Assembly: GCA_031002005.1 (NCBI GenBank)
Contig: CM061918.1
Span: forward strand, 65,258,531 to 65,322,530
From: Vandiemenella viatica
Lineage: Eukaryota > Arthropoda > Insecta > Orthoptera > Morabidae
Length of the DNA stretch: 64,000 nucleotides
Direction of reading: 5' to 3'
The position numbers and the translations under genes are program-made. Below the pieces are notes generated by a model, which saw only the letters and a list, made by a program, of their open reading frames with translations, was not told the origin of the DNA and searched no databases. Below, in pieces: positions 1 to 10,993 of this stretch (positions within the stretch are counted from its first letter, which is position 1; every line of letters begins with the position of its first letter).

Positions 1-1086
1 ATCACGAAACATCTCAACATCAAGATTTTCAGAAACATGTATCAGATTTACCAGCGACAAATGAATGTTTTTGGCTGTAATTTCGATCTAAACGCGGTCG
101 TAGACAGTTCTGTTTTCCACAATGAAGTTAACCAATGATTTTTCTTTTTAGCGTTCAGTACCCAATGAGAAAAGGAGCCCTATTGCTGACGCTCCGTTGT
201 CTACCCGTCTGTCACAGACTTCTAGTTACGTGTTTCGTTTACGCAAATCAAATATCGTCACAAAAATTATATTCCGTCGGATTTTCATGGAAATAAGATA
301 AAAAAATAAGTATTCATTACACCAGCGTGTGATGTATAGATGTTTAGAGCACCTTAATTGTATAACTGTAAGTGGTCGCCAAATGGTCAATTTTAAACAA
401 TTTTTGATTTTGGCTCATTAAAAAAAAAAAAAATATGTCAGTATGAACAAGGAAGTTGAGTTTTACTCCAAAACTGACAAAATACTCTGTTTAAACGACA
501 AATACTAAAAACTTTAAGTTGTCAGTGAAAAACGCAAATTTTTTAGTTACTTTACCATATGTTAGCAGTGCTCTTAATTCAGACTGCATTGCATCCTAAT
601 ATGCTTAAAGTAAATTTTATTGGAACTGAAGTATTGAACTGCATAATCTGAAAAAGATCAAACATTGCAACAACAACAACAAGCGACTGCCTTCTAAATT
701 GTCATATTTGAGATATCTACTAAGATTGTAAGAAAACGGAACGAGAACTGCGTGTGACTTGATTCGCACTTGGCCAGACATGCTCTTTTTTTCCGACGGG
801 TTAAGAGACTGCCACTTGCAATGAGCGGATTGACTGCTGAACCGTGCGTTCTTTAAAGTAAATCTTTTTCAAATAAACAATTTCTACTGCATACCTAATT
901 TCCATTGCGTTAGGGCTTTCTCACCCACACACATTACATTGAAATAAATTATGCGTACTGATATACTAAAATCTGTTAATCAAGAATATCTGCCTTTATT
1001 ATATTCCCAGTTGCTTAGGCGCGCCATGTATGGTTAGAAAATCTTTGACCATTTACTGGAGCCTAGATAACTGGAAGTTGCAGTAA
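1..1086. other. AT-rich noncoding DNA, no feature seen
   Basis: No ORF, TIR or repeat match elsewhere in the window was found here. By position it is intron or 3' territory of the minus-strand secreted-protein gene. Confidence 0.5.
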
Positions 1087-1756
1087 ATCAAGGATTTGAT
1101 TTGATTTTTTATTGGTCCATTTGGTCAATTTAAAGTACAGGTGTACATACTGACATTAGACAAGTCATTTTAATGAATTGATGATACATATACTTATGAG
1201 ATGATGGGATTTCTACAGGGATTTGTACAGATGATGGATAATATGATGACAGACAAGTATACATGCAGACAAGATACAAAGTTAATATTCTTAGAATATT
1301 TTTTATGAGTCCATATATTCACCAATAGAGTAAAAACTGTGTCTCACTAGAAATGCCTTTAGTTTTATTTTAAATGAGCTACAGGAAGCATTTTTTTACA
1401 TCCTCTGGGATTTTATTATAGAGTGCTATTCCAGAATTTAAAATACTTTTTTGATATGTTGTAGTCCTGCAAAATTTTTTGTGGATGTCTGAATGCCCTC
1501 TAGAGAAGCGATTATGTAGCATATTATTTTTTTTATTATTTTGTTGTTTTTTTAAGAGATACTCTCTTGTGAAGATGATTATTTCATAGATGTACAGGCA
1601 TGGAACATTTAGTATGGCAAGGTTTATGAAATGTATTCGACATGATTCTGATCTTTTTAGGCAACATATGTTTCTCATTGCTCGTTTTTGCATCCTAAAT
1701 ATATTGGTGCTTTGTAAATAACTAACGAAATTACCTTTTCCTGTAGACACCATACA
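1087..1756 (-). mobile_element. 5'-truncated non-LTR retrotransposon (RT C-terminal fragment)
   Basis: On the minus strand a frame of about 124 codons reads like the region downstream of the catalytic core in arthropod Jockey/CR1-type reverse transcriptases: MQKRAMRNICCLKRSESC, then NVPCLYIYEIIIF and GIALYNKIPEDVKK. The family usually has QKRAIRIIC, PSLYIYE and LYNKLP at these places. The catalytic core is absent. Downstream on the minus strand it runs through a 3' UTR to a short tail of ATCAA-type repeats near 1090, the expected 3' end. It is a dead-on-arrival copy. Confidence 0.7.
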
Positions 1757-2178
1757 CTATTACCTTCGTTTTATTTGCTATGAGCCAGAAACAAACTGAA
1801 ATAACTACACTAAAATTATTGAAATTGTATTTGTTCCAGCTATTAGGTGGTTTTATCCAAATAGAAGAATGAACCACATGCGGATAACAAGAAGCTCTGA
1901 ACTATAAACTGTAGCGCCGCTACCACCTGGTCTGATACATATATAACACATCTGCTATATTTATAATTGAATACACAGTAGATGCAAGCATATTGTTTAG
2001 TCAGAGGACGACAGGAAGATAGAGATTGGACATGGTAGCTACTGGTGTCGACAAGTGCAAAGGAGATTGTGTAAATCTCCGAATTCATTATGCAGGAATA
2101 AGGAGGAAGGAGAGTAAAATTATTGCTGCTACTTATTTTTCTATGTTCCGGTAAATTCTTTCATAACTATATCACTCA
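1757..2178. other. Noncoding DNA between LINE fragment and foldback element
   Basis: AT-rich with no recognisable gene or repeat. The short ORFs have no recognisable family. Confidence 0.4.
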
Positions 2179-2180
2179 TA

Positions 2181-2990
2181 CACTGATCAGCTAAAACATT
2201 ATGACCACCTGCTTATTAGTGTGTTGGTCCATCTTTGGAGCGCAATACAGCAGCGATTCGGCGTGGCATGGATTCGAAAAGTCCTTGTTAGTTTTCCGGA
2301 GTTGTCTGACACAGGTCACGCAATTCCCTTAAATTACGGGCCGGTGGTTTGTGGGCGCGGTTCCTGGGAACGAGCATCTAGGAAACGGTGAGGCTGGTCG
2401 GCTGTTCGCGTTCTAATGTGAGCATCCATGCAGAGTGGTTGAAGGATGGCAAAACCACGACTGGGTGACAAGGTGGTGGACACCCAGCCTCATCACAGAA
2501 CGTGGAGGTCGGAGGCTTGCTCGTTATATAAAGCGGAATAGGCGGCGATCTGTGGCAGATCTGACAGCAGAGTGTGCTCTGCAACACTTGTGCCTTCACC
2601 AGCGTTGTACTCTGTTGTCAGATCTGCCACAAGATCGCCGCCTATCCCGCTTTACAGAGCGGATAAGCCTCCACCACCTTGTCGCCCAGTCGTAGTTTCA
2701 CCGCCTTTCAACCACACTGCACAGATGCTCACTACAATAGCACGCGAACAGCCGACCAGCCTCGCCGTTTCCGAGATGCTCGGTCCCAGATACCGCGCCC
2801 ACAAACCACGGGCCCGTAATTTAAGGGAATTGCTTGACTTGTGCATAGACATCTGGTGCCAGACAACTCCAGAAACCTAACAAGGATTTTTCTAATCCAT
2901 GCCACGCCGAATCGCTGCTGTATTGCGCTCCCAAGATGGACCAATACACTTGTAAGCAGGAGGTAGTCATAATAGTTTGGCTGATCAGTG
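2181..2990. mobile_element. 810-bp foldback (full-length hairpin) Tc1/mariner-type MITE
   Basis: The element starts CACTGATCAGC and ends GCTGATCAGTG, flanked by TA on both sides (2179..2180 and 2991..2992), the target duplication of Tc1/mariner elements. The two halves are near-complementary over almost the whole length: the outer arms share AGCGCAATACAGCAGCGATTC and its reverse complement, and the inner arms share GGCGGCGATCTGTGGCAGAT and its reverse complement. The loop is only a few tens of bases near 2585. No transposase is encoded. A transcript would fold into a very long double-stranded RNA. Confidence 0.82.
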
Positions 2991-3068
2991 TAGATTGCCA
3001 ACTTTAGAACCTGTAGCACTATTGAATCATCTTACCGGTATGTTTCAGTAATGAGAGTTGACACTCAC

Positions 3069-3240
3069 CTGTGGAGGCAGCGAGGCTGGAGTCGGCAGGA
3101 AGGGTGTCAGAGGCCTGTTGTTGGGCGAAGCTTGCAGGTCCCTGAAGGGCGGGGGCCTGAGTTCAGAGCCCACGCTCTGCACAAAGTCCACAAAGGCGCC
3201 GGGGTTACCAGTTGAACCGGGCTTCTCCTGTCTCAGGGAC
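3069..3240 (-). CDS. Secreted Gln/Pro-rich protein, visible exon 7 (internal, gene continues left)
   Basis: An exon of 172 nt. The acceptor is TATTGTACAG|GTCCC and the donor CTCCACAG|GTGAGT, a near-perfect consensus. Its first G completes the Arg codon from exon 6 and it ends in phase 0, so the gene continues beyond it; no further exon is convincing down to position 1. The peptide contains PGAFVDFVQSVGSELRPPP, then FRDLQASPNNRPLTPFLP and TPASLPPQ. It is proline-rich but has ordered-looking hydrophobic positions (FVDFVQSV), so it may be a conserved motif. The intron from exon 6 is 4456 bp and includes the TIR element at 4133..4808 and a SINE fragment. Confidence 0.72.
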
Positions 3241-4124
3241 CTGTACAATACAACACTCTATGTGAACACATTTCCCTCCATAACAAGCTTAATAATAATT
3301 TAGTACTAAACTGGTTGAACCAGCAGAGTATTAAGGGGCCAATGTGCTTGGGATTTGGACTGGCAATCGAGAGTATCATCGGTCATTTTTTTATCATGGC
3401 CTTTACGCTGTTTTTCTGGTATATCTATACGAATTACGCAACTATTTTATGCTTAACAGAGAAATTCTGGGAATGGTCAAATGTGGGTCTGTCTCTGATT
3501 CTTGCTTTGATGTTCTAAGTACAAGCATGTGAGTAACATTGATCGAAAAATTTATATAACTTCGTCTAGACATTTAGCAAAACTGCTAAAAAAAAAAAAG
3601 AAGTTGGTGCTAGTTCCCTCAGACTCTCTACCATTCATTTTGATAGTTGGAGCGTAGAATGCTGCATCAAGTATATAAACATGTTTTGGAATTCAAATAC
3701 ACACAGTACACCACGGAGACAAATACTGACGGGTACAAGGTAAAGTCACTTGTGAATTATTAAATGCTGCACCAAAGAGTCCGTCTACGAAAAGTTACAC
3801 AACAGTACCCAACGTAACTAAAATTTTCCTCTCGTGGAAGCCGGGATGCATCTACTTGTGACACAACAGAAAGAGTTTTTAGATTGCGCTAGGATTTACC
3901 ATGGTTACCATCGTAAAAAAAATGGAAGACAGGACAGCGAAGGTTGAACAGTGTAGATCAGATATATGTGTTGCTACTACGAATATTATTCATTGTTGAA
4001 AAAGCACCTGGCATTTTCGGATACTTGATCTCTCAAATGTAGTTCCCTGAGGAGAGAGACAAAAGGATGCCCACAAATTTCGAACCTGTTGAAAATAGCA
4101 AAGATTAGATTCTTTTTTGAGGAC
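3241..4124. other. Intron DNA, no internal feature recognised
   Basis: This is the start of the intron on the acceptor side of exon 7. It is AT-rich, with short ORFs only and no recognised family. Confidence 0.4.
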
Positions 4125-4132
4125 TGTAAATA

Positions 4133-4808
4133 CATGGAGGAAGGAAATATATGGAGGAGAAGTGACGTTAAATCGGTGAAGCAGGCACTAAACTCTCCCG
4201 CATGGCGGCAGCAGCGGTATTGCGCTTCCAAACATTGCGATGTTCCCAGTATATCCCGAAAACTAAGCAAGATATCGAAAAATTTTATTCTTTATTTTCG
4301 ATTTGTCTCGTCGTGTTACATAAGAATCGATCATTAAATTTGACTTTTGCGAAATGTTTCTTCTCCATTTCAACTCAAGAAACCTCACTTTTGATACAGT
4401 ATATCTCTAGAACTAGGTGAGATATCGAAAATTTTTATTCTTTATTTTTCATTTGTCTCGTCTTTTTAAATAAGAACCCATCATCAAATTTGACTTTAAC
4501 TAATTTTTACTTCTGAATTTCAACCAAAACCATTTCACATTTGGGACAGAATATCTCGAAAACTAAGCAGAATATCAAAAAATTTTATTCTTCATTTTTT
4601 ATTTGTCATATCGAGTTACATAATAATCCATCACCAGATATCGGCGTCACCTTTATCCTAGAGTCCCCTTGAGGTTTTTGTATATATTCCCCGTGTCTGT
4701 ATGGAAGCGGCCATGCCCCCCCCCCCCCCCACTCCTCCTCCGCCCTGCTTCACTTCAATGCGTGGTGAAGGTCTCTTGCGTCGTCTTCGTATATTTCCTT
4801 CCTCCATG
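4133..4808. mobile_element. TIR transposon with 8-bp TSD and internal tandem units, copy 1
   Basis: The element begins CATGGAGGAAGGAAATATA and ends with the exact reverse complement. It is flanked by TGTAAATA at 4125..4132 and 4809..4816, a perfect 8-bp target duplication. It has no coding capacity. The centre (about 4240-4660) holds three diverged tandem units of about 130 bp, each with a core like ATATCTCGAAAACTAAGC followed by an A/T tract and GATTTGTCTCGTC. An 8-bp duplication fits hAT or P-type superfamilies; I cannot assign it further. A poly-C run (4715..4730) lies inside it. Confidence 0.82.
4240..4660. repeat. Three ~130-bp tandem units inside the TIR element
   Basis: The units start near 4248, 4399 and 4549, each beginning with a variant of TATATCTCGAGAACTAAGC. 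The A+T-rich half reads AAATTTTATTCTTTATTTT. Homologous units occur at 15045..15260 and 30700..31240. Confidence 0.75.
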
Positions 4809-4816
4809 TGTAAATA

Positions 4817-6741
4817 TTATGCGAGAAATACATCTTTGGTTATGCAACATAACGATGCAGACTATGAAAGTCTTTAAGGTTTGGAAGCAGTGAAGGGAAC
4901 AGATTGGTGGGTGGCTCGTCTAAGCACTTCACTTAGTTTACTTCAGCTAACTAGTTACAACCACGTTTTAGACAGTGGAAGATGCAGCTGCTCCAGACAG
5001 TTTTCACCCAAACATTGTTATTTTGTTCAGGTATGCTCACACATATGAAACTCCTCATGACAGTTTTTAGTGTTCGTGGGAGAACCTTTCCTTCTCGCTG
5101 CCTACGAGCTACTGAAAGCCACTCTCTCATCTACCAAGCAGCTCCTTGACTGAATTAAAGACTGATTATACCCATTGGAAAGGAATACATAAATTATAGG
5201 TCCCCTTTAGCTATGGAAGAATTATTTTGCCAATGTCAGAACGACTCTGTGTGGAGACGCAATGGATGTGACACAGAGGCGCGAAGTCCGACGAACTAGT
5301 TCGGTTGAGACATCTGGCGTAACAGGCAGGAGGACCTAAAGACAATCTGAAGTAAATTTTACATGAGGTCACTCGACAGCAAGCTGTACGCGAGGGTGGT
5401 TAACGCGAAGAGAGGACTTTGCTGTGAACCGGAAATGTTTGAACTTTGTAACGATACAGTAGTATCTTTGAAATATCGATATTGACGCGGCAAGTATAGG
5501 ATCACGGGAGAAAGAAAAGATGGCGACAGTCGACTTTGGATTTAAGTTAGGGTCAGACACTGTACTTGTACGTGTCCGTGGGAGCCCGCAGAAATGTCCG
5601 ATAACTATGAAAAGTACTTTGTTATGAGTAAACAGTGACTGTAATCGCGCGAGAAGTGAACTTTGCTAGTGCAGGAACAGTCTACGTGTGATAAATTGTG
5701 GCTGTGTGAGACCATCATTAGCGACACAGTATGCGCGTGCTGAAACATTGTTTTCCAATTTCGAACAGTGCAACTTTAGTGAAGAAGCCCGGTCAATTAA
5801 TCCTATTCTAACTGGTGGTTTACTTCGGCAAACTGCATTAGAAAATATTAACTTTAATAATAATACATGTGTATATTTTGAAAGCTGTTAGTGACTGTTG
5901 TCGTTTTGTGACGCCTTTCCAAAACCAAGTTGGTTGAAAGTATTTTCTGTATGGTATTACGACGTATTTATGTATTTTCCATGGCCCGCGAACAGTGATA
6001 AAAGGAACCCAAGCTTCCTGAAATATTAAGTGTTTTGCCGAAGAATGAAAGCAAATCATACAACCATAAATAGTAATAGCATACATATAAGTCTTTACAT
6101 GTTTTTCAGGTTATCAAAAGCTAACCAATAAATTATGGTTTGAAAGTAGATTTAACATAAACGGCTAAGTAAACTAACCTACCGATGCGTGACAAGAATA
6201 TACGCAATGCATCAGAGCGTGGACCAAGACTGATCTGACATGCCTACCTACTACAGGACAAGTCACGCTAAGTTTAATCTGACACGGCAGTCTGTGAGAG
6301 GACAAGTCACACCAAGAATAATCTGACACTGTGTTTTGGTACCTGTTATACTCCAGCTAATCTGTTCATCATCCGTTGATATGTACACTATGTTAAATGA
6401 TAAAATTCCATGCCATATGGCAGCTCCATCTCTTAACAAATGAGCAACTTGGAGAATCACCATATTGGACTTGAAGATTCACGGCCAATCTAAAAGATAA
6501 AATTGTTGCCACTAGGTGTCTGGCATAACGAAGGTTACTTCTATTGGGAATTGTTTTATCGTTTGGAAAGGCACGGGTTATCAGAGGATGTGAAGTTAAT
6601 GCGAGGTATGAGCGTAGTTTTATCGGAGTGAATGAATTTAGCATTGTCGACGTACTAGTCTAAGTGAATTACTACAAATCTTGCATCATTAATTAATCCC
6701 TGATTATCATTAAGATTTGTATTTAACATAATAATGTCAGG
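4817..6741. other. Intron DNA with minor local repeat
   Basis: No gene is seen. At about 6230-6340 there is an imperfect tandem duplication of a ~50-bp unit (GGACAAGTCAC... AATCTGACAC). The rest has no recognised content. Confidence 0.4.
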
Positions 6742-6897
6742 GCATTCAGATTGGGGTTTTCATGGTTTCCCCAAATCACTCCAGGCGAATGCTAGGACGA
6801 TTCCTTCAAAATGCAATGGCCGAATTCCTTTCCGTTCCTTGTCCCCAGTCCTTTCCCCCCTCTAATAATCTCGACGTCGACGAGGCGTAAAGCCATA
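6742..6897 (+). mobile_element. SINE family A, 5'-truncated copy
   Basis: It matches the body and 3' end of the tRNA-derived SINE that recurs in this window, from CATTCAGATT through GGTTTCCCCAAATCACTCC to GTCGACGAGGCGTAAAGCC. The tRNA-like head with the polymerase III boxes is missing. Confidence 0.75.
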
Positions 6898-7696
6898 AGA
6901 AAAAACATAATAATAGCATTTCTCTTAAAAAGCAATTTATGAGGTGGTAAACCAGACAATCTCTGAAACGGCTATAGCGATTTGGATTAAATTTTATATG
7001 TTGATAACGTTTTGCTATTTAAGTTTATAACACGATTTTACAACAAAAAAAGAGCAATTCTTGCATTTGGTATCTTGGAAACAACTCTAACTTCATCTTG
7101 TAGAAGTTTCAGCTACAAGTAAGCCTACTGATGATAGTTAAGCTTCTCTTTGGTTAGAGCAAGGAACTGTGTACCTCAAAATGCTTAGGAAGCCATCAAG
7201 AAAAACATTTTACTTTAATCAAACTTTACTCAAAATTTTTCATATTGAACAGAAATTTAATGATGCCGAGCGAAGATCGGTCACCCAGGTACTATTTGAA
7301 TAATAATAGCAAGGTCGCTAGAGCCCAAAGAGAACAGTGAATAAGTAACTGGAAGAAAATTGGCCATGACTTTATGAATCATCCTGGCATCAAGCAAGAG
7401 TGATTTCCTCTGAATACCAGGCCCCAATATCAACGCACGCTCACTGCGCTCAGTTTTTAAAGGATGGAAAAGAAGATTAAAATTGATGTGATATTAGAGA
7501 ATGGTTGCGTTTATCCACCGGTGCCCGAGTTAATGTGGTTATGGAGAAGAGGAAACTAAAGATGTTTGATCTACTTTTGATTTAAGAACGTATATGTTGG
7601 CGATTATGGTAATGAGTCGGCAGCCACTAGCATAAAAGCGCAGTAAATGTGTCAATATTGTTGACTGTAATATACTAGGATTATGATGTGTGATAC
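6898..7696. other. Intron DNA next to exon 6
   Basis: AT-rich; nothing recognised apart from the splice donor at its right edge. Confidence 0.4.
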
Positions 7697-8061
7697 CTGA
7701 GGTGCGCTCCAGATGACGCTCCGAAGAACTGCTGCGGTTGCCTGAGAGGTGTTGGGGGTGGTGGCCGCTGTCCCAGCAGGAACAGCTGCTGACGCTGGGC
7801 CTGCAGTTGCTGCTGCCTCTGCAGTTCGAGCTGCTGTTGCCGCTGCAGCTCCACCTGTTGCTGACGCTGCACCTCCAATTGCTGCTGTCGCTGCAACTCC
7901 TGCTGACGCTGCAGCTCTTGTTGACGCTGCAGGTCCTGCTGACGCTGCAGCTCTTGCTGACGCTGCAGCTCCTGCTGACGCTGTAGCTCCAGCTGTATTC
8001 TCAGCTGCTGCTCCTCCAGCAGTCGCTGACGCTCCTGTCGTTCGCGTTGCTGGGCGAGCAG
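7697..8061 (-). CDS. Secreted Gln/Pro-rich protein, visible exon 6 (LQRQQE repeat)
   Basis: The largest exon, 365 nt. The acceptor is GTTTGTAG|CTGCTC and the donor CACCTCAG|GTATCA. It starts in phase 0 and ends with the AG of a split Arg codon. It opens with LLAQQRERQERQRLLEEQQ and then about ten tandem copies of a six- to seven-residue unit, LQRQQE/D or variants (LEVQRQQQ, VELQRQQQ). This predicts a long amphipathic Gln/Leu/Arg coiled coil. A proline stretch (RPPPPTPLRQP) and QQFFGASSGAHL close the exon. The DNA repeats as well (CAGCGTCAGCARGAGCTG units), which keeps several other frames open; those are shadows. Automated annotation sometimes calls such proteins mediator-like because of the Gln runs, but the signal peptide on exon 1 argues against a nuclear role. 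Confidence 0.75.
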
Positions 8062-9107
8062 CTACAAACAACACGCAAGCGTCATGAAACACAGTGCCTT
8101 TAACAATTCGTAGATTTTTATTTATAGCCATACATTAACCAACTCTTTTAAACACTTATTTCATTCTAGTTACAATCCATCTATTTGCCGGTCGATCTTG
8201 GTTCAGTATTATGTATATGTCAGAGTCCTAGACTGAATTCGGAGTGTCGCATGTACTTGACGAAAACCCCAGTTGGGAGTTCCATGAATGTTTAATATAC
8301 CTATAGTTTATATATCTGGAAATCTCCAGTCTCTCATCTTTAACTGTCTTCATTTTTTTATGTTACTTTAAAATTACTGATATTTCTCGCTGATTCTTCC
8401 AATGTCCAACTGAAACTAGCTGTTTGCTTCTAGCATGAGGGACTCAGAGCTCACACACTGAATGTAACTAGTATAAAGCACCCCTTACACTAGGTATACA
8501 GAAAGGCACATGGTCAGTCCATGACCGTGCATCAGGACTAGTTGCGTACGTATCCATTTTACTCATGGTTGATAGCAATAGCCCAGATAAACATTTTAGT
8601 TTTACAAGACACTACTATAAGCGCTTCAAAACAATAGAGGGAAAGATCATCGACATATTTACGGACGCCACGCCTCTAATGAGATAACGGTATCTATAGA
8701 GAATGTTATAGTGACTATGAAAATGAATCATCTCCTTCAGCTGTAGAAGTTCTTCACTGGCCTAAAATGAAATGGAACCCCAGTGATGTGGCGCCAGACG
8801 TATTTCTTCATTGGTATCAATTCGAAACCATGGCGAAGTAGCATTCGTCGGAAAACAAAGCCACTCTCGCCATTCCAATATTTGGGTCGGTTATTTATAA
8901 CAAGGAGCCCCTTCCTTCTCTTCATACTCATAAACGAGAGGAATTTTGTTTTCTACTAGTCTACTGGCTTCTACTTGTCTTCAGACCGGAGAAGATGATA
9001 TTAGTACGATAACGAGCAATGCTTTTCTGTCTGCATGAAGTGTTGTGTGTGAATGCAATCCAATCCAAGGTCCCAGACATCTCTTGATCTGTACTCAGTT
9101 GCAAGTT
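8062..9107. other. Intron DNA between exons 5 and 6
   Basis: No repeat match or ORF of interest. A Penelope-like palindromic element follows at 9126. Confidence 0.4.
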
Positions 9108-9162
9108 ACTTGAAGACTTGTTATCTTGGTTGTCCGGTTTGAACCGCATCAATTTATCAAAA

Positions 9163-9202
9163 CCTAACGTTTCAGCCATCATTTTGTGGCCTTCTTCAGA
9201 GG
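9163..9202 (-). ncRNA. Candidate hammerhead ribozyme (pair 1, left arm)
   Basis: On the minus strand: CCU, core CUGAAGA (fits CUGANGA), stem II GGCC with GGCU (one G-U pair) around an A-rich loop, core GAAAC, then GUU and AGG closing stem I with CCU. Stem III is only AC/GU, as reported for Penelope-like hammerheads, which may act as dimers. Confidence 0.5.
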
Positions 9203-9410
9203 ACTGTCAAGGCTGGGATCGCTGTCGCCTATATATAGCTCCCGGTAAGGGCGCTAACCGTTTGGAGTGACGTCACTCAAGCTATCGCCACCAGCGTGGC
9301 CTGTCCAATGGGGGCTTGCGTCCCTCGTTTTCCTAAGCAAGCATGACCATATTTAATTTCCAGCGCTTCTCTGATACGCCTGGGACACCATCTGCTTTCA
9401 TGCTTTCAGT

Positions 9411-9451
9411 CCTCTGAAGAAGGCCGCAAAAATGATGGCCGAAACGTTAGG
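9411..9451 (+). ncRNA. Candidate hammerhead ribozyme (pair 1, right arm)
   Basis: Plus strand: CCU (9411..9413), CUGAAGA (9414..9420), stem II GGCC (9422..9425) with GGCC (9437..9440), GAAAC (9441..9445), GUU and AGG (9449..9451). Stem I CCU/AGG and stem II pair perfectly. Predicted cleavage follows GUU. Confidence 0.5.
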
Positions 9452-9723
9452 TTTTCATAAATTGACGCGGTTCAATCCGGACAGCCAAGATAACATCGAC
9501 AACGACCGCGGAAGTCTGCGCACCCACCAACTTGAAGACTTGTTATCGCCTATTAGAGAATCTACTGCGACCGCTATCTTTTGAAATTAATTTGTGTCCC
9601 TGTACATAAGAATCGTGAAAAACCCATCATCCGCTTGTCTGGACATCTCAGTGGGATTACATTCGGCATCTCAGCAAATGCGTGGCAGTTATACATTTGC
9701 TAGTGACAACTATCCTGACTAAC

Positions 9724-9912
9724 CTGCCTCTGACGCTCTAGCTCCTCAATCTTCTGACGCTGCAGCTTGAGCAGAATGTGACGCTGGTGGACGGCCAGCA
9801 GCTGGTTCTCGAACGGCACTTGGGCCGGAGCCTGCACCTGTAGAAGTGGTTCAACTCTCCGAGGGAGGCCGGTGATGTCGTGGTGAAGTGTGAACGCTGC
9901 CACTAGTGGAGC
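9724..9912 (-). CDS. Secreted Gln/Pro-rich protein, visible exon 5 (start of coiled coil)
   Basis: An exon of 189 nt, exactly 63 codons, phase 0 at both ends. The acceptor is CACGGTTTCAG|GCTCCA and the donor AGGCAG|GTTAGT. The peptide begins APLVAAFTLHHDITGLPRR, passes through PLLQVQAPAQVPFENQ, then becomes helical and basic/Gln-rich (RHILLKLQRQKIEELERQRQ). This leads directly into the coiled coil of the next exon, so the two exons form one continuous helical region. A symmetrical 0-0 exon could be skipped without a frameshift, so alternative splicing is possible but not shown. Confidence 0.72.
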
Positions 9913-10806
9913 CTGAAACCGTGTGGAGACAATAGGTCATATCAACAGTTGTGGTTTTCGAACGTCACTGTGCCTGTTGGCTACACTAGTTTAGAGTTTC
10001 AAGAAAAGTCTTTGGCGTTGTGGTGACAAAGGTAAAGGCATGCAATCACACGAGAATGCAGGCAATCGGGAAATATCAGATGATGTGAACGCCTATTGCT
10101 GAGTCTAAAAAAAACAATATGGTTATTGCCTACCCCTTCAAGGGGATCTATACAATCGAGTCCTGTGGCTTCATGTTAAATGTTGAAATCAATCTTTACA
10201 TGGGCCCAGGATCATCAGAAACTAGCTCTTGCATGTCTTCGGCGTTATTGACTGCATCTATGGAAGCATTTTCACTATACAGAAAGGCCTCGGATACATT
10301 GGTGAACCATGCACATTGTCCTTGGCAGAACCTAACATATGAGAGTAAAATTACAACATATACTGTACTCAGCAGCTGTCTTTGAGCCATACACATAACA
10401 GTATCATTGGTTACACTCTGTAAGAAATGCTCTTGACATCAATTTACATTTAAAACTAAACTTAGTTGATAACGTGTAGGTGGGTTGCTATCCTACTAAA
10501 TCAGACATACTAGTAGTTCCTTTGTTGCAAAATCCGCAGTTTAAGATGGAATCATAAACCTGAAATAAATGAGACACTAACTGAAATCATATTTTGTATG
10601 AATGGGCTCAAATCTTGGAACATCCGCTCAGATTTCAGCTACCGAAAATTGATAAGTTCAGCAACAGTTGTTAAGTATAAATTGTTATAAATTTCTTTCC
10701 ATTTTCTAATCCCCATATATACGGATCTACATGTCTTTAAGTTATGTAGCCCCAAGCTCACCACCAGTCGAGTTATGTTATTAACACTGTCTTGCTGAGT
10801 GCATAC

Positions 10807-10993
10807 CTGGAATATGGCAACCTCAGGTTTCGTCTGTGTTCCATTTGTAATTGAAATATTCGTAGAGACTGCAGGCAAGGAAGACGAGATGCTCTTTACA
10901 AGTTCTGCTGACACTGGCTTCTGCTGTTGGTTGCTCAACGAGGATGACGGAATTATGTTAGAATGGATGTCAATTCCACTGTTCGTATTTGAT
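10807..10993 (-). CDS. Secreted Gln/Pro-rich protein, visible exon 4 (Ser/Asn-rich)
   Basis: An exon of 187 nt. The acceptor has a good pyrimidine tract (AATTTTTCTAG|ATC) and the donor is TTCCAG|GTATGC. The first A completes an Arg codon with AG from exon 3; the exon ends in phase 0. The peptide is rich in Ser, Asn, Ile and Gln (SNTNSGIDIHSNIIPSSS, then QQQKPVSAELVKSISSSLP) with several possible N-glycosylation sequons such as NIS and NGT, which would suit a secreted protein. No domain is recognised. The 4509-bp intron before it holds two hAT-type elements and the 14265..15442 TIR element. The intron after it is only 893 bp. Confidence 0.7.

Larger units (their letters stand above)
9126..9529. 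mobile_element. Palindromic Penelope-like element with paired hammerhead motifs
   Basis: The element is flanked by a perfect 18-bp direct repeat, ACTTGAAGACTTGTTATC, at 9108..9125 and 9530..9547, read as a retroelement-type target duplication. Inside are inverted arms of about 80 bp (roughly 9126..9204 and 9405..9487), each with a hammerhead-like motif. The spacer has a TATA-like CTATATATAGC near 9230 and a CRE-like GTGACGTCAC near 9268. The right side extends beyond the palindrome by about 40 bp. It has no coding capacity. It sits in the intron between exons 5 and 6. The Penelope-like assignment is inference from the ribozyme-bearing repeats and the long TSD. Confidence 0.6.

Noticed and set aside
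1843..2088. Next downstream exon of the secreted-protein gene
   Set aside because: Composition does not resemble the other exons and no acceptor in the required phase was convincing.
4240..4660. CRISPR-like array
   Set aside because: The units are diverged ~130-bp tandem repeats within a TIR transposon of an animal genome; no short identical repeats with unique spacers.
7652..8131. Ala-rich and Leu-rich long frames on both strands over exon 6
   Set aside because: They are alternate-frame readings of the CAG-rich repeat; only the LQRQQE frame fits splice sites and phases of neighbouring exons.
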